Source: Nitrosarchaeum sp. | GTDB taxonomy: Archaea; Thermoproteota; Nitrososphaeria; Nitrososphaerales; Nitrosopumilaceae | DNA: 64,000 nt | Assembly: GCA_025699025.1 (NCBI GenBank) | Contig: JAILWJ010000001.1 | Span: forward strand, 712,526-776,525 | Reading direction: 5' to 3' | In this document: in pieces, positions 45,502-55,059 of the stretch | How positions within the stretch are numbered: the first letter of the stretch is position 1 | How the letters are laid out: the number at the start of each line of letters is the position of its first letter | Translations under genes and position numbers: made by a program | Notes under the pieces: generated by a model | Told to the model about the DNA's origin: nothing | The model's input: only the letters and a program-made list of their open reading frames with translations | Databases searched by the model: none

Positions 45502-46554
45502 TTATGGGTTGATGACTGCACGACCAAGAATCTTCCTTGCCTTCAAATCCTCCAATGCAGTATTTGCATCATCTAATGAATATCTTTTTGAGATCATTGG
45601 ATTGATTATGCCTTTTCTGGCAAGGTCAAGTAGCTCTAACATGTCATGATAGTTTCCGGTATATGCACCCTGAATGATTATTGACTTGAGTGGAATTGTA
45701 ACTAAAGACATTTCAATGGAACCGCCAAACAAGCCAACTAAAACCAAATTACCTCTCTTACGTAGGACCGACAAGCCCAGTTTAGCAGTCGGAGGAGCAT
45801 TTACAAAATCAACAACACTGTCTGCACCCTTGTTGTTACATATTGAGATTATTTTTTGTGATGTTTCAGGATCTTTTGAGTTTAATACATAGTCTGCACC
45901 CATTTCTTTTGCAGTGTCTAATTTTTGATCGTCAAGATCCACACAGATGATTTTTGCTTTTGTGATGGCCTTGGCAATTTGAACACCCATAAGACCCAAA
46001 CCGCCAGCTCCTATGACCACTATAAATTCAGGCATGTTTTGATTGGATTTTTTAATTGCAGTGTATGCAGTAAGTCCAGAACAAGCTAAAGAAGTAGCTG
46101 AGTCAGGATTCACCCCATCCAACTTTGCCAGATATTTGTAGTGAGGTACAAGAGAATAATCAGAGTAGCCACCATCTTGAAAAACCCCAAGAGATTTTGG
46201 AGTATCACATAGATTTTCATTTTCTGCTTTACATGCAGGACATTGACCGCATCCAATCCAAGGATAAACAAGAACAGAATCGCCCTTAGAAATCCCTGTA
46301 ACAGTATCTCCTATTTCTTCAACAGTCCCAGCAATCTCGTGACCAGGCGTAACTGGATACTTTACTCCACGATCTGTGACTTTCATGAATTGTCCGTCAC
46401 CTAAATCATATCCACCTTCCCAAAGGTGAAGATCACTGTGGCACACACCAACTGACTTCACCTTAACAAGAACCTGATTGCCCAGAGGTTTTGGAGTCTG
46501 AGATTCTGAGACTTTCAAAGGCTCATTTGGACCTGTTATGCGAGCAGATTTCAC
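45502..46554 (-). CDS. zinc-dependent medium-chain alcohol dehydrogenase
   Basis: 350 residues. Catalytic zinc ligands lie in GVCHSDLH and TPGHEIAG, the structural zinc loop CGQCPACKAENENLC is complete, and the NAD(P) fold has GAGGLGLMG. In Thaumarchaeota, related enzymes reduce malonic or succinic semialdehyde in the 3-hydroxypropionate/4-hydroxybutyrate cycle. That role is possible here but not shown by sequence. Confidence 0.85.
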   Translation of the reverse strand: MKSARITGPNEPLKVSESQTPKPLGNQVLVKVKSVGVCHSDLHLWEGGYDLGDGQFMKVTDRGVKYPVTPGHEIAGTVEEIGDTVTGISKGDSVLVYPWIGCGQCPACKAENENLCDTPKSLGVFQDGGYSDYSLVPHYKYLAKLDGVNPDSATSLACSGLTAYTAIKKSNQNMPEFIVVIGAGGLGLMGVQIAKAITKAKIICVDLDDQKLDTAKEMGADYVLNSKDPETSQKIISICNNKGADSVVDFVNAPPTAKLGLSVLRKRGNLVLVGLFGGSIEMSLVTIPLKSIIIQGAYTGNYHDMLELLDLARKGIINPMISKRYSLDDANTALEDLKARKILGRAVINP

Positions 46555-46649
46555 AAATTAGCAATTCAACCCTTACAATATAAGAGTTGACTGGATATGA
46601 GAAAAAAATAGAGCCCCTAGATATTATTGAATAAAAAGACAATAATTAC

Positions 46650-47324
46650 GTGAATGAAGAGCAACCGCCAAGCATATCATCAGCGCCTGTAAATATTCTA
46701 TTTAGTCCAATTTCTGCCGCAAAGAAAGACGTATGGGAAATAGATCTGATTCAAATTCTGAATTTGTTGATAAAGATTCTTGAAAGAAATGGAAAAAAAG
46801 ATCTTAAGGTTGCAGGAATGGCAGCATTGTCATCCTCGTTAATATACAGAATGAAGGTGGAAAGTATTTTTGCATTACAAAAGGCAGCCATGGAAAAAAA
46901 GCCACTCAGACAGAGAACAGATGTAGACGTAGAATTAATAGACATTCCATATAGACATGAATCGACTTATCCAGTTTCACTAGACGATTTGTTAGGACTA
47001 TTACAAAATCTCATAGGAACAATTGCAAATCCTCAGTCAAGAAGAGGAAGACAGGTCGAGATTGAACCAATTGAACCACCAAATTTCCAAGAATATTTCA
47101 TATCACTTGAAAACATCATTGGCAAATATGAAGATTTGATAATTAGAAAGATCACAAATGATGGATTTGGGTTACTTCAGAACATAATCGTGGATCTGGA
47201 TGAAATCGATTCTATTAGGTGCTTTTTTGCAACTCTATTTTTGGCCAGAGATCACAAAGTAGACCTTGAGCAAGTAGATGACGATATCAAGATAATTCTG
47301 ATAAAAGAGAAGTTAACAAACTGA
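46650..47324 (+). CDS. scpA: segregation and condensation protein ScpA
   Basis: 224 residues with GTG start. Kleisin-like: an N-terminal helical region (DLIQILNLLIKILERNGKKDLKVAG), SSSLIYRMK, a Pro/Glu linker and a C-terminal winged helix (FFATLFLARDHKVDLEQ). It bridges SMC heads with ScpB, encoded 54 bp downstream. Divergent from the alcohol dehydrogenase. Confidence 0.85.
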   Translation: MNEEQPPSISSAPVNILFSPISAAKKDVWEIDLIQILNLLIKILERNGKKDLKVAGMAALSSSLIYRMKVESIFALQKAAMEKKPLRQRTDVDVELIDIPYRHESTYPVSLDDLLGLLQNLIGTIANPQSRRGRQVEIEPIEPPNFQEYFISLENIIGKYEDLIIRKITNDGFGLLQNIIVDLDEIDSIRCFFATLFLARDHKVDLEQVDDDIKIILIKEKLTN

Positions 47325-47378
47325 TCAAAAATGGAGAAAGAATTTCTTTAAGTAGATTTTGGAGTAGGTATAGCACAA

Positions 47379-47957
47379 TTGGCAAAAATTGAGAATTTAG
47401 ACGAGGCAATTGCAAGAATAGAGGCTGCACTATATTCGGCAGGAAGACCGCTAAAGATGGAGGAGCTAATCAGAGCCTCAGGCACAGAATCGCGTACAAA
47501 AACACAAGAATGTATAGACAGCATAATGAAAAAAACAAAGTCCGCATTCAAAGCAATAGAGATAGTTACGCTCCCAGACGGTTCTTACGTATTTCAATTA
47601 AAGCCAGAATACAGCTCTACAATCAAGAGGTATGCATCAAAGCCAATACTTCCAAATGCCACTCTGAAGACACTATCATATATTGCATACATGCAGCCCA
47701 TATCATCAAAGCAACTTGTAGAGACAAGGGGTTCCGGAGTATATGCACATCTTAAAGAGCTAAAACAGTTAGACTTTATCAATCATCAAAATGTGGGCAG
47801 GTTAAAAATATACAACACAACTGAAAAATTCCAAAAGTATTTTGGAATTCAAGGCGATGTCGAGAACCTAAAGGAAAGGCTGTTTTCAAAGATAAGAAAA
47901 ACGGCGACAAGATCTACGATTAACACTACCGCGTCTTTAGTAACAGAGTTAAACTAA
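47379..47957 (+). CDS. scpB: segregation and condensation protein ScpB
   Basis: 192 residues, start TTG 47379. Two winged helices: IEAALYSAGRPLKMEELIRA, then LKTLSYIAYMQPISSKQLVETRGSGVY. Typical ScpB; dimerises and binds ScpA in the SMC complex. The scpA-scpB order matches bacteria and other Thaumarchaeota. Confidence 0.87.
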   Translation: MAKIENLDEAIARIEAALYSAGRPLKMEELIRASGTESRTKTQECIDSIMKKTKSAFKAIEIVTLPDGSYVFQLKPEYSSTIKRYASKPILPNATLKTLSYIAYMQPISSKQLVETRGSGVYAHLKELKQLDFINHQNVGRLKIYNTTEKFQKYFGIQGDVENLKERLFSKIRKTATRSTINTTASLVTELN

Positions 47958-48019
47958 ATTTTTCATCCAAGCCTAATTCTTGGCGTTTTGTATAAATTAG
48001 AGTAGTAAAAAGTACATTC

Positions 48020-48400
48020 GTGAGAAAATCAGTAGAAAATCTTGCAACAAGTAAAATTACCGGAGGACGCAGAGTCCCATTGAGGATTAGACGAAAGTAT
48101 GAAATTGACAGATATCCTAATGAAGCGGTAACTGGCGCTCAAATGACCATTACAAGAAGAGTTCGCGGAAATAACAAAAAAACAGCTTTAAAATCAATTG
48201 ATTTTGTAAATCTGTCAACAGGAGATTCCAAAGTAAAGAAAACAAAAATTCTCAAAGTTTTAGAAAATTCTACAAATAACGATTATCAGAGAAGAGGCAT
48301 TATTACCAAGGGTGCAATTTTAGAAACACAAGAAGGAAAATGCAGAGTCGTTTCTAAGCCAGGGCAAACAGGAATAGTAAACGCAATTCTCTTAAAGTGA
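48020..48400 (+). CDS. rps8e: ribosomal protein eS8 (S8e)
   Basis: 126 residues, start GTG 48020. Segments KITGGRRVPLRIRRKYE, DYQRRGIITKGAILET and KPGQTGIVNA are characteristic. It lies 4 bp before srp19 in a translation/secretion cluster. Confidence 0.92.
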   Translation: MRKSVENLATSKITGGRRVPLRIRRKYEIDRYPNEAVTGAQMTITRRVRGNNKKTALKSIDFVNLSTGDSKVKKTKILKVLENSTNNDYQRRGIITKGAILETQEGKCRVVSKPGQTGIVNAILLK

Positions 48401-48404
48401 TAAA

Positions 48405-48704
48405 ATGAAAGATTACGAACATGTCGTAATCTGGCTGGATTATTTTAACAAGACATTGCCAAGATCTAAAGGAAGAAGATTAGAAAAAGAAAGATGCGTC
48501 TTTGATCCATCATTGAAAGAACTATCAGATGCAGCACAAGACGCAGGTTTTGAAATAACTGAGACAGACGACAAAGTCAGATTTCCAAGAAGGTCATACG
48601 TAAGGTCAGGGTATATTGTGTTACCAAAAGGATCCTCCAAGACAAAAATACTTAACAAGATTTCAGAAAAATTAGTTTTAAAACGTTCCAAACAATCAAA
48701 ATAA
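48405..48704 (+). CDS. srp19: SRP19 protein
   Basis: 99 residues: VVIWLDYFNKTLPRSKGRRL and FPRRSYVRSGYIVLPKG are the conserved RNA-contacting parts. It binds helices 6 and 8 of SRP RNA and promotes SRP54 loading. Follows eS8 directly. Confidence 0.92.
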   Translation: MKDYEHVVIWLDYFNKTLPRSKGRRLEKERCVFDPSLKELSDAAQDAGFEITETDDKVRFPRRSYVRSGYIVLPKGSSKTKILNKISEKLVLKRSKQSK

Positions 48705-48778
48705 AATCAAATCTAGCTGTTAGCTAAAGTAAAGTTGACAGAAGTCTATGAAAAGAATATGATGATTACTGTTTCTAA

Positions 48779-49045
48779 TTGCAGGAGGTAGGCGAAATAA
48801 TGCACCTAGCCGGTAGTGGCAGGGTAATAATTCAACTATCTGAAAAAGTGGTTGAAGGACAAATACTCTGTGACGACAAAGGAACTAGAGTTGCTAAAGT
48901 AATGGAATTGATAGGTCCAGTAAAAAGACCGTTTGCATCAGGTACCCCATTAACGAACAACATCAAAAAATACATTGGCAAAAGTGTGTTCGCAACCGAA
49001 TATTCTCCTGCTAATACACAAAAATTTAGGAGAAGAAAAAAATGA
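48779..49045 (+). CDS. gar1: H/ACA RNP protein Gar1
   Basis: 88 residues: GEIMHLAGSGRVIIQL, VGKVMELIGPVKRPF-like segments and a basic tail (KFRRRKK) fit the Gar1 beta-barrel that joins Cbf5 in rRNA pseudouridylation. I keep TTG 48779 because similarity begins at VGEIMHLA. AGGAGG at 48783-48788 lies inside this reading and would be a Shine-Dalgarno for ATG 48800 if the shorter form is right. Overlaps tfb by 4 bp. Confidence 0.82.
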   Translation: MQEVGEIMHLAGSGRVIIQLSEKVVEGQILCDDKGTRVAKVMELIGPVKRPFASGTPLTNNIKKYIGKSVFATEYSPANTQKFRRRKK

Positions 49046-49998
49046 ACATACTACAAACAGAAAACTGTCCTGAATGTCAATCATCACTAATTGATGACAT
49101 TCAGAATGGAGAAATCATCTGCTCTGGATGTGGCGTAGTTGTCGCAGATCAGATGGCAGATTATGGACCAGAAACAAAGAGTTCTAATCTCGAAGACAAA
49201 ATGAAGCTTGCAAGAGCAACAGGACAAACAACATATTCACAACACGACTTGGGAATAGCAACTGAAATATCAATCAGTACAAAAGATTTTAGCGGAAAAA
49301 CAATCAATCATGAAGTTGCAAATCAGATGCACAACCTAAGGAAATGGCAACAAAGAGTAAGAGTTTCATCACCTAGGGAGAGAAGATTGGCAAATGTTTT
49401 ATCAAAAATGGGTGAAACATGTGACAGCCTGAACCTTTCAAGAAATGTTTTAGAAACTGCCTCTATGATTTACAGAAACTTGGATGGGCATATTGAAGTG
49501 AAAGGAAAATCAGTAGCAAGCATTACTGCTGCTACAATCTACATGGCATGCAAACAATGCGATGTAGTCAGATCACTTGAAGAGATTTGTCGAGGAATAT
49601 GTGCACCAAAAGATGTCAAATCAAAAACAAAGCTTGCAGCAAGATACTATAGAACCATGGTAATGGAAATGGGACAGATTACTGCTCCAGTCGTAACCAT
49701 GAGCAAATACATCTCAAAGATTGCTAACATGACACAAACTGAGGTAAGGGTAGAAAGACTTGCTTTAGAAATTGCAGAAAAGACCAAAGACAGCAATATT
49801 GCTGACGGAAAGGCTCCAAACGGAATTGCAGCAGCATACCTGTATGTAGCCTCAGTACTACTTGGTCAAAACGTCCTTCAGAGAGACGTATCCAGTATCG
49901 CAGGTGTCACGGAAGTCACTATCAGAAACAGATGTAAAGAGATTCTAACATGTTACAAGCTCAAAATTACTTTGAGACCATCTCTGGCCAAAAATTAA
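49042..49998 (+). CDS. tfb: transcription factor B
   Basis: 318 residues. The N-terminal zinc ribbon CPEC…CSGC is followed by a B-finger/linker and two cyclin folds (ERRLANVLSKM, KSVASITAATIYMACKQ; then PNGIAAAYLYVASVL, VTEVTIRNRCKEI). It recruits RNA polymerase to TBP-bound BoxA promoters such as those noted in this window. Start ATG overlaps gar1. Confidence 0.95.
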   Translation: MNILQTENCPECQSSLIDDIQNGEIICSGCGVVVADQMADYGPETKSSNLEDKMKLARATGQTTYSQHDLGIATEISISTKDFSGKTINHEVANQMHNLRKWQQRVRVSSPRERRLANVLSKMGETCDSLNLSRNVLETASMIYRNLDGHIEVKGKSVASITAATIYMACKQCDVVRSLEEICRGICAPKDVKSKTKLAARYYRTMVMEMGQITAPVVTMSKYISKIANMTQTEVRVERLALEIAEKTKDSNIADGKAPNGIAAAYLYVASVLLGQNVLQRDVSSIAGVTEVTIRNRCKEILTCYKLKITLRPSLAKN

Positions 49999-50096
49999 AC
50001 CCCCACCCCCTTTTCATTTTATTAAATTCATAAAAATGCCATTAGTTCCAACTAATTTTCGTGGGTATTATATATAGAAACAAAACAAAATGCATC

Positions 50097-50870
50097 ATGG
50101 CAGTATTAGAAATACGAGATCTGCATGTTTCAAGAGAAGGAAAAGAGATTCTCAAAGGAGTAAACCTAAAGACAGGACCGGGAGAGGTTCATGCCATTAT
50201 GGGGCCTAACGGTTCAGGAAAAAGTACATTAGCATATACATTACTTGCACATCCAAAATATGAAGTAACAAAGGGAGATATTTTGTTAGACGGTGAAAGC
50301 ATTTTAGAATTATCAGCAGATGAACGTGCCAAGAAAGGATTGTTCTTGGGATTTCAATATCCAACAGAGGTATCAGGAGTGGGATTTTCTCATTTCCTTA
50401 GAACAGCATACAACTCACTTAGCAAAGCATTGCAAGGAGAAGACAGAGAAGTATTCATCACAGTAAGAGAGTTTCAAAAATATCTTAAAGACAACTTGAA
50501 CAAGGTGGGCCTAAAAGAAGAATTTCTTTCAAGATACCTAAATGAAGGTTTTTCTGGCGGAGAAAAGAAACGTGCAGAAGTTTTACAGATGGCAGTGTTA
50601 AAGCCAAAGATTTCGATCCTTGATGAGCCAGATTCTGGATTGGATATTGATGCAGTCCAGGCAGTGGCACAGGCAATTAGCAAAGTTTCGGGAAAAGATG
50701 CAACAGTAATTGTAATTACCCATTATGCAAGAATATTGAAGTTTTTGGACAAGTTGGATTTTGTTCACGTATTTGCAAGAGGTAAAGTGTTAAAGACAGG
50801 AGACGCATCCCTTGCAGACAAGCTAGAAAGCGAAGGATATGATTGGGTTCTAGAGCAACAAGTCCAATAA
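50097..50870 (+). CDS. sufC: Fe-S assembly ATPase SufC
   Basis: 257 residues. Walker A GPNGSGKST, the Q-loop GFQYPTEVSGV typical of SufC, signature FSGGEKKRAEVLQM and Walker B ISILDEPDSGLD. It powers the SufBCD scaffold that builds Fe-S clusters. The ATG at 50097 lies 25 bp after TTATATATAG, so the longer open frame from 50061 is not used. sufB/sufD are not in the window. Confidence 0.94.
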   Translation: MAVLEIRDLHVSREGKEILKGVNLKTGPGEVHAIMGPNGSGKSTLAYTLLAHPKYEVTKGDILLDGESILELSADERAKKGLFLGFQYPTEVSGVGFSHFLRTAYNSLSKALQGEDREVFITVREFQKYLKDNLNKVGLKEEFLSRYLNEGFSGGEKKRAEVLQMAVLKPKISILDEPDSGLDIDAVQAVAQAISKVSGKDATVIVITHYARILKFLDKLDFVHVFARGKVLKTGDASLADKLESEGYDWVLEQQVQ

Positions 50871-50908
50871 CACACCAAGTTTTATTACAATCACATCATA
50901 CACCTACT

Positions 50909-51121
50909 ATGATTTACGAACTTCAAGTAGAATTTCACAAAGACTTTGTAGAAATAAACGAAAATAAGATAGTTATCGGCATAAGATCAAAACCAATCAA
51001 GGGAGAAGCAAACAAAGAAATCATTAAAAAACTCGCAAAATATTTTGGAGTGTCAACATCTCTTGTAAGAATTAAAGCGGGTCAAAAATCCAAAGAAAAA
51101 ATAGTAGAAATACAAGATTAG
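50909..51121 (+). CDS. DUF167 (YggU-like) protein
   Basis: 70 residues from ATG 50909 (MIYELQVEFHKDF). SKPIKGEANKEIIKKLAKYF, then VRIKAGQKSKEKIVEI, is the DUF167 signature. Function not established. 38 bp downstream of sufC, so possibly the same transcript. Confidence 0.85.
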   Translation: MIYELQVEFHKDFVEINENKIVIGIRSKPIKGEANKEIIKKLAKYFGVSTSLVRIKAGQKSKEKIVEIQD

Positions 51122-51168
51122 AAAATCTTGTTTTTTGTTTAAATAGGGTAATTCCAAAACCAAAACAA

Positions 51169-51846
51169 ATGGAACCAAATGACGATGAGAAATATTATTT
51201 CAATTTCTCATTCTTTCAAATTGATCCTAAATGGAGATGGATGGCAGACCTTGCTAAGGAAGAATCTGCCAGAGAGGTAGAAAATGTAATAAGAAATTCA
51301 GGAATTAAATTCAGATCATATTCTACGCTAGGATTACGTTCTGATGCAGACTTTTTGTTTTGGTTTGCTGCAAAATCAATTGAAGAAATTCAAAATGTTG
51401 TTTCAAAACTATACCTAACAGTATTTGGAAAATACATAGTTCCAACACAGACGTATGTATCATGCACCAGACCTTCAATATATGCAAGAAAAGGAAGAAT
51501 AATTTCATTTGTTGCAGGAAACGAGTCAAAGAAATATGTAATTGTCTATCCATTCACTAAAACAAGAGAATGGTATCTTTTACCAAAAGAAGAGAGACAG
51601 AAAATGATGGATGAGCATATTGATGTGAGCCAGAAATACCCAGACATAGTTCTGAACACCGCATATTCTTTTGGAATAGATGATCAGGATTTCATGTTGG
51701 CATTTGAGACAGATGAGTTGAGAGATTTCCAAAACCTGATAATGGATTTGAGAGAAACAAAGGTCTCAAGATACGTTAAAGTGGATACACCTATGATCCC
51801 ATGTGTTAAAAAAGACATTTTGCCACTCATAGCAAGCTTAGGCTAA
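51169..51846 (+). CDS. chlorite dismutase-like family, probable coproheme decarboxylase
   Basis: 225 residues. VYPFTKTREWYLLPKEERQKMMDEH aligns with the bacterial ChdC/HemQ region: Tyr127 and Lys131 in Y-P-x-x-K are kept, the intervening Met is Phe129, and His150 is a candidate heme ligand; SFGIDDQDFMLAFE follows. The reaction would be decarboxylation of Fe-coproporphyrin III to heme b. Neighbouring ahbAB, hemA and hemB support a heme role. The catalytic assignment is inference. Confidence 0.78.
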   Translation: MEPNDDEKYYFNFSFFQIDPKWRWMADLAKEESAREVENVIRNSGIKFRSYSTLGLRSDADFLFWFAAKSIEEIQNVVSKLYLTVFGKYIVPTQTYVSCTRPSIYARKGRIISFVAGNESKKYVIVYPFTKTREWYLLPKEERQKMMDEHIDVSQKYPDIVLNTAYSFGIDDQDFMLAFETDELRDFQNLIMDLRETKVSRYVKVDTPMIPCVKKDILPLIASLG

Positions 51847-51946
51847 GAAATACAAATTCAGATGTGCAAATCTTGGATAAACATAAATGAACATATTTTA
51901 TAAAAAATAATCTAACAGAAAATATGCAAAACAATGGTGATGTAAA

Positions 51947-52945
51947 ATGAAGTATAAAAAATTAGGAAAGAGTGGAATCAAAGTATCAGAAATAGGATTT
52001 GGAGCATGGACTATAGCACTTGATTGGTGGGGTAAGAAGATAGAGGACGATGAAGCCAAACGAATGCTAAAAAAAGCATATGATATAGGAATTAACTTCT
52101 TTGAGACTGCTGACATGTACGGTAAAGGGAAAAGTGAGAAACTCATTGGCGAAGTTTTCAAAGGAATGAGAGAAGAGATTGTGATTTCTACAAAATATGG
52201 GTATGATTTTTCAGAGGTTGAACAGATTGGTCATGCAGAGCTTCCACAGAATTTTGACCCGAAATTTACAAGAAAAGCACTAAATGATTGCCTAGAGAGA
52301 TTGCAGACAGATTACCTAGATGCATTTGGATTACACAATCCAAAATTAAACCACATTAGAAATGATGAGACGTTTGGTACTCTTGATGAATTAATCAAGG
52401 AAGGAAAAATAAGATCAGCTCAAGTAGCACTAGGTCCAGCAATCGGGTGGACACAAGAAGGACTAGAGGCAATGGATAGGAAAAGTGTGTCAGCTGTTCA
52501 AACAGTTTACAATATTTTAGAGCAAACTCCAGGAAATGAGCTTATTGAAAAAGCTGAAAAGCAAGACGTAGGAATTCTTGTCAGAGTTCCAGACGCTTCA
52601 GGAATTCTTACTGGTAAAGTAAAAGCAGAAACAGTCATCCCAAGCAATGACCACAGAAAAGACAGAAAAGCAGAATGGAGAAAATCAGCGCTTGAAAAAG
52701 TTGAGCAGTTCAGACCAATTGCAGAGCGTAATGGATTAAACATTACTGAATTTGCAATAAAATTCATACTCTCCAAGAGATCAATTGCATCAGTATTACC
52801 AACTGTTGTAAGCGAGGAAGAAATTGAAATGTTTGCATCAATCTCAGACGGAAAATATCTCAACTCATCAGATATGAAGGAAATTGATGAGTTGTATAAC
52901 ACATGGCCCCCATACGAATTAAAGGCAACCCCTCAAACAAACTAA
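51947..52945 (+). CDS. aldo/keto reductase
   Basis: 332 residues, a TIM barrel oxidoreductase. The catalytic tetrad is visible as Asp and Tyr in FFETADMYGKG, Lys in VISTKYGY and His in DAFGLHNP. NADP-dependent reduction of an unknown carbonyl. It lies between the ChdC-like gene and a small zinc protein, with no pathway link evident. Confidence 0.88.
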   Translation: MKYKKLGKSGIKVSEIGFGAWTIALDWWGKKIEDDEAKRMLKKAYDIGINFFETADMYGKGKSEKLIGEVFKGMREEIVISTKYGYDFSEVEQIGHAELPQNFDPKFTRKALNDCLERLQTDYLDAFGLHNPKLNHIRNDETFGTLDELIKEGKIRSAQVALGPAIGWTQEGLEAMDRKSVSAVQTVYNILEQTPGNELIEKAEKQDVGILVRVPDASGILTGKVKAETVIPSNDHRKDRKAEWRKSALEKVEQFRPIAERNGLNITEFAIKFILSKRSIASVLPTVVSEEEIEMFASISDGKYLNSSDMKEIDELYNTWPPYELKATPQTN

Positions 52946-52951
52946 TCTACA

Positions 52952-53290
52952 ATGGCAACCCCAATAAACAGAGAGAAAACTTTAGAGATAATAGAAAGAT
53001 TCAAGCTGGCAAAGATTGGGGAATACAAAAAATGGGAAGCCATAATTAAAAAAATAAAAAACAACATACCGCCAAGCCCGGCAGAATTAGAATATTATTC
53101 AAATTTAACAAGAATATACAAAGACTCCACAGTCACAAGAAGAAGCAAGATTTATCATACGAGGCTATCAGAACATGACAATAAACCCCCATGCAACAAA
53201 TGCGGAAGCAGTTCGGAATACTATTGTAACATGAATGATCAGTACTTTTGTATTTTTCATGTTGTAGGACACGATGAAAATGAGAATTAA
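52952..53290 (+). CDS. small protein with C-terminal zinc site
   Basis: 112 residues; a basic helical N-terminus (LEIIERFKLAKIGEYKKWEA) and a C-terminal cluster CNKCGSSSEYYCN plus CIFH that probably binds zinc. The stop overlaps the convergent ahbAB gene by 4 bp. 6 bp downstream of the aldo/keto reductase, so co-transcribed. Function unknown. Confidence 0.65.
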   Translation: MATPINREKTLEIIERFKLAKIGEYKKWEAIIKKIKNNIPPSPAELEYYSNLTRIYKDSTVTRRSKIYHTRLSEHDNKPPCNKCGSSSEYYCNMNDQYFCIFHVVGHDENEN

Positions 53291-54312
53291 GAAACTCGTA
53301 TGGTTTCTTCTAAATTGAACTCATTTTCAACAAAATACTCTACACGTGTTTTTTTGAATTCGCGTGAACTAAAGAGAATTTTATAATCATCCACATGAAT
53401 TTGAGATTGGATTGTTTTTGCCATTTCTTGTGCTTCATGATGAGTTTTACAATGAATCATCGAAAATACATTGTATGGCCAATCAGAATATGTTGGTCGC
53501 TCATAACAATGACTGACCTGAGGAAACGCACCCAATTTTGAGCCAACCTCGGAGATTTTTTCATTTGGGACTTTCCACACAATCATCCCATTTGCCGTAA
53601 AACCTACCTGTCTATGTCTGAGAATTGCTGCGAACCTCCTCATGACACCAATGCTTTCATAATATTTCATTTTTTCAAACAATTGTTCTTCGGTAATACC
53701 AAGATTGTTCGCAGATTTTACAAACGGTTCATCTATAATCTCCATATCTTTTTGGAGTTCTCGTACAAATTGTTTGTCTTCTTCAGTAGGAACAAATTTT
53801 ACGTTTTGAATTTCCTTTTTTTGCTCAGTTGGTGCAACTTCATGTTTTTTATCATCAACCATGTCAAGCTTGACACCAATTTTGAATAACTGTAAAGTCG
53901 GGAGCATTCTAACCTTTTTGATTCCTTTTAACACATTGAATTTATCCAACTCTTGTTTTAAGTCAGAACCAGGAGGCACTGCCAAAGTAAACCAAAGATT
54001 AAACTCATGATCACGCTCATAATTATGACTGACGCCAGGATGGCGATTGATTTGACTTGCAACATATTCTAATTTATCAGGTTCAATCTCCATTGCAACA
54101 AGTGAGCTTGTGTAACCCAGTTTTCTTGTATCAAAAATCGCACTTAGTTGTCTTAGCACACCAATTTTCTTCAAAGCATTAAGGCGCTCCTTGACAGTTT
54201 CAGGGGAGGTATTGAATTTTTTTGCAATAGCATCAAAGGGCCTAGTTACAAGTGGAAATGTCCATTGAATTTCATTAAGAATTTCTTTGTCAAGTTCATC
54301 CATAGAGGTCAT
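53287..54312 (-). CDS. ahbAB: siroheme decarboxylase, AhbA-AhbB fusion
   Basis: 341 residues made of two similar halves, each an Lrp-like HTH plus ferredoxin-like domain. The first half (1-150) has DKEILNEIQWTFPLVTRPF and HNYERDHEFNLWFTLAVP. The second (185-341) has FVRELQKDMEIIDEPF and HCYERPTYSDWPYNVFSMIH. These are the hallmarks of AhbA and AhbB, which decarboxylate siroheme to 12,18-didecarboxysiroheme. They are usually two genes; here one polypeptide. Divergent from the Met8-type gene. Confidence 0.85.
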   Translation of the reverse strand: MTSMDELDKEILNEIQWTFPLVTRPFDAIAKKFNTSPETVKERLNALKKIGVLRQLSAIFDTRKLGYTSSLVAMEIEPDKLEYVASQINRHPGVSHNYERDHEFNLWFTLAVPPGSDLKQELDKFNVLKGIKKVRMLPTLQLFKIGVKLDMVDDKKHEVAPTEQKKEIQNVKFVPTEEDKQFVRELQKDMEIIDEPFVKSANNLGITEEQLFEKMKYYESIGVMRRFAAILRHRQVGFTANGMIVWKVPNEKISEVGSKLGAFPQVSHCYERPTYSDWPYNVFSMIHCKTHHEAQEMAKTIQSQIHVDDYKILFSSREFKKTRVEYFVENEFNLEETIRVS

Positions 54313-54405
54313 TAAAACAATGATTTCCTAATTCAATTAAAAATGTAGCTGGAATTTTATGCGTCAGTTCTAATACATAAATAGAAACTGCAGTCTTTTT
54401 GATCG

Positions 54406-55059
54406 ATGATAGTTGACCTTAATCTTCAAGGCAAAAAAGTAGTTGTCATTGGAGGAGGAAATGAATCCCTAAAAAGAATAACACCATTATTAAAACAAAA
54501 CTGTGAAATCCTAGTGATTAGTGGGAACATTTCTTCACAAATCAACAGACTAGCAAAATCCAAAAAAATCAAATTGATCAATCAGAATATACAAGACATT
54601 TCGTTTATTTCAAAATACAAACCAAGTTTGATCATTACAACTACAAATGATAAAAAGTTAAATCAAAGAATTATCAGAGGTGCAAAAAAAAGAAGGATCA
54701 TAGCATACAGTTCTGACAATCCAGAAGAAAGCGATTTTTCAAATCCTGCAATAATTGATTTTGAGAACACCATACAGATTGCAATATTTACAGGAGGAAA
54801 AAGCCCTGCAATGTCAAAAAGATTAAAAGAAGAAGCTGAAAAAATATTCAAGAAAATCATAACAAAAAAAGACATATCTCAGATCAAGTTACAAAAGATC
54901 GCCAGAGAAAAGGCAAAGAAGAAAATTCCAACTCAGATTGAGCGAAAAGAATACATCAGAAGGATTATGGCAGATAAAGAAATTGATCAATTAATAAAAG
55001 ACGGTCAGATGAAAAAGGCTGAAAAGAGAGCAGACACAATATTGGGAGATTGGAAATGA
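54406..55059 (+). CDS. precorrin-2 dehydrogenase / sirohydrochlorin ferrochelatase (Met8 type)
   Basis: 217 residues. The NAD fold VVVIGGGNESLKR (12-24) is followed by TTTNDKKLNQRI, NPEESDFSNPA and FTGGKSPAMSKRL, all typical of the CysG N-terminal half. It makes siroheme precursor for the adjacent AhbAB and for siroheme enzymes. The stop overlaps the start of hemA (ATGA). Confidence 0.88.
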   Translation: MIVDLNLQGKKVVVIGGGNESLKRITPLLKQNCEILVISGNISSQINRLAKSKKIKLINQNIQDISFISKYKPSLIITTTNDKKLNQRIIRGAKKRRIIAYSSDNPEESDFSNPAIIDFENTIQIAIFTGGKSPAMSKRLKEEAEKIFKKIITKKDISQIKLQKIAREKAKKKIPTQIERKEYIRRIMADKEIDQLIKDGQMKKAEKRADTILGDWK

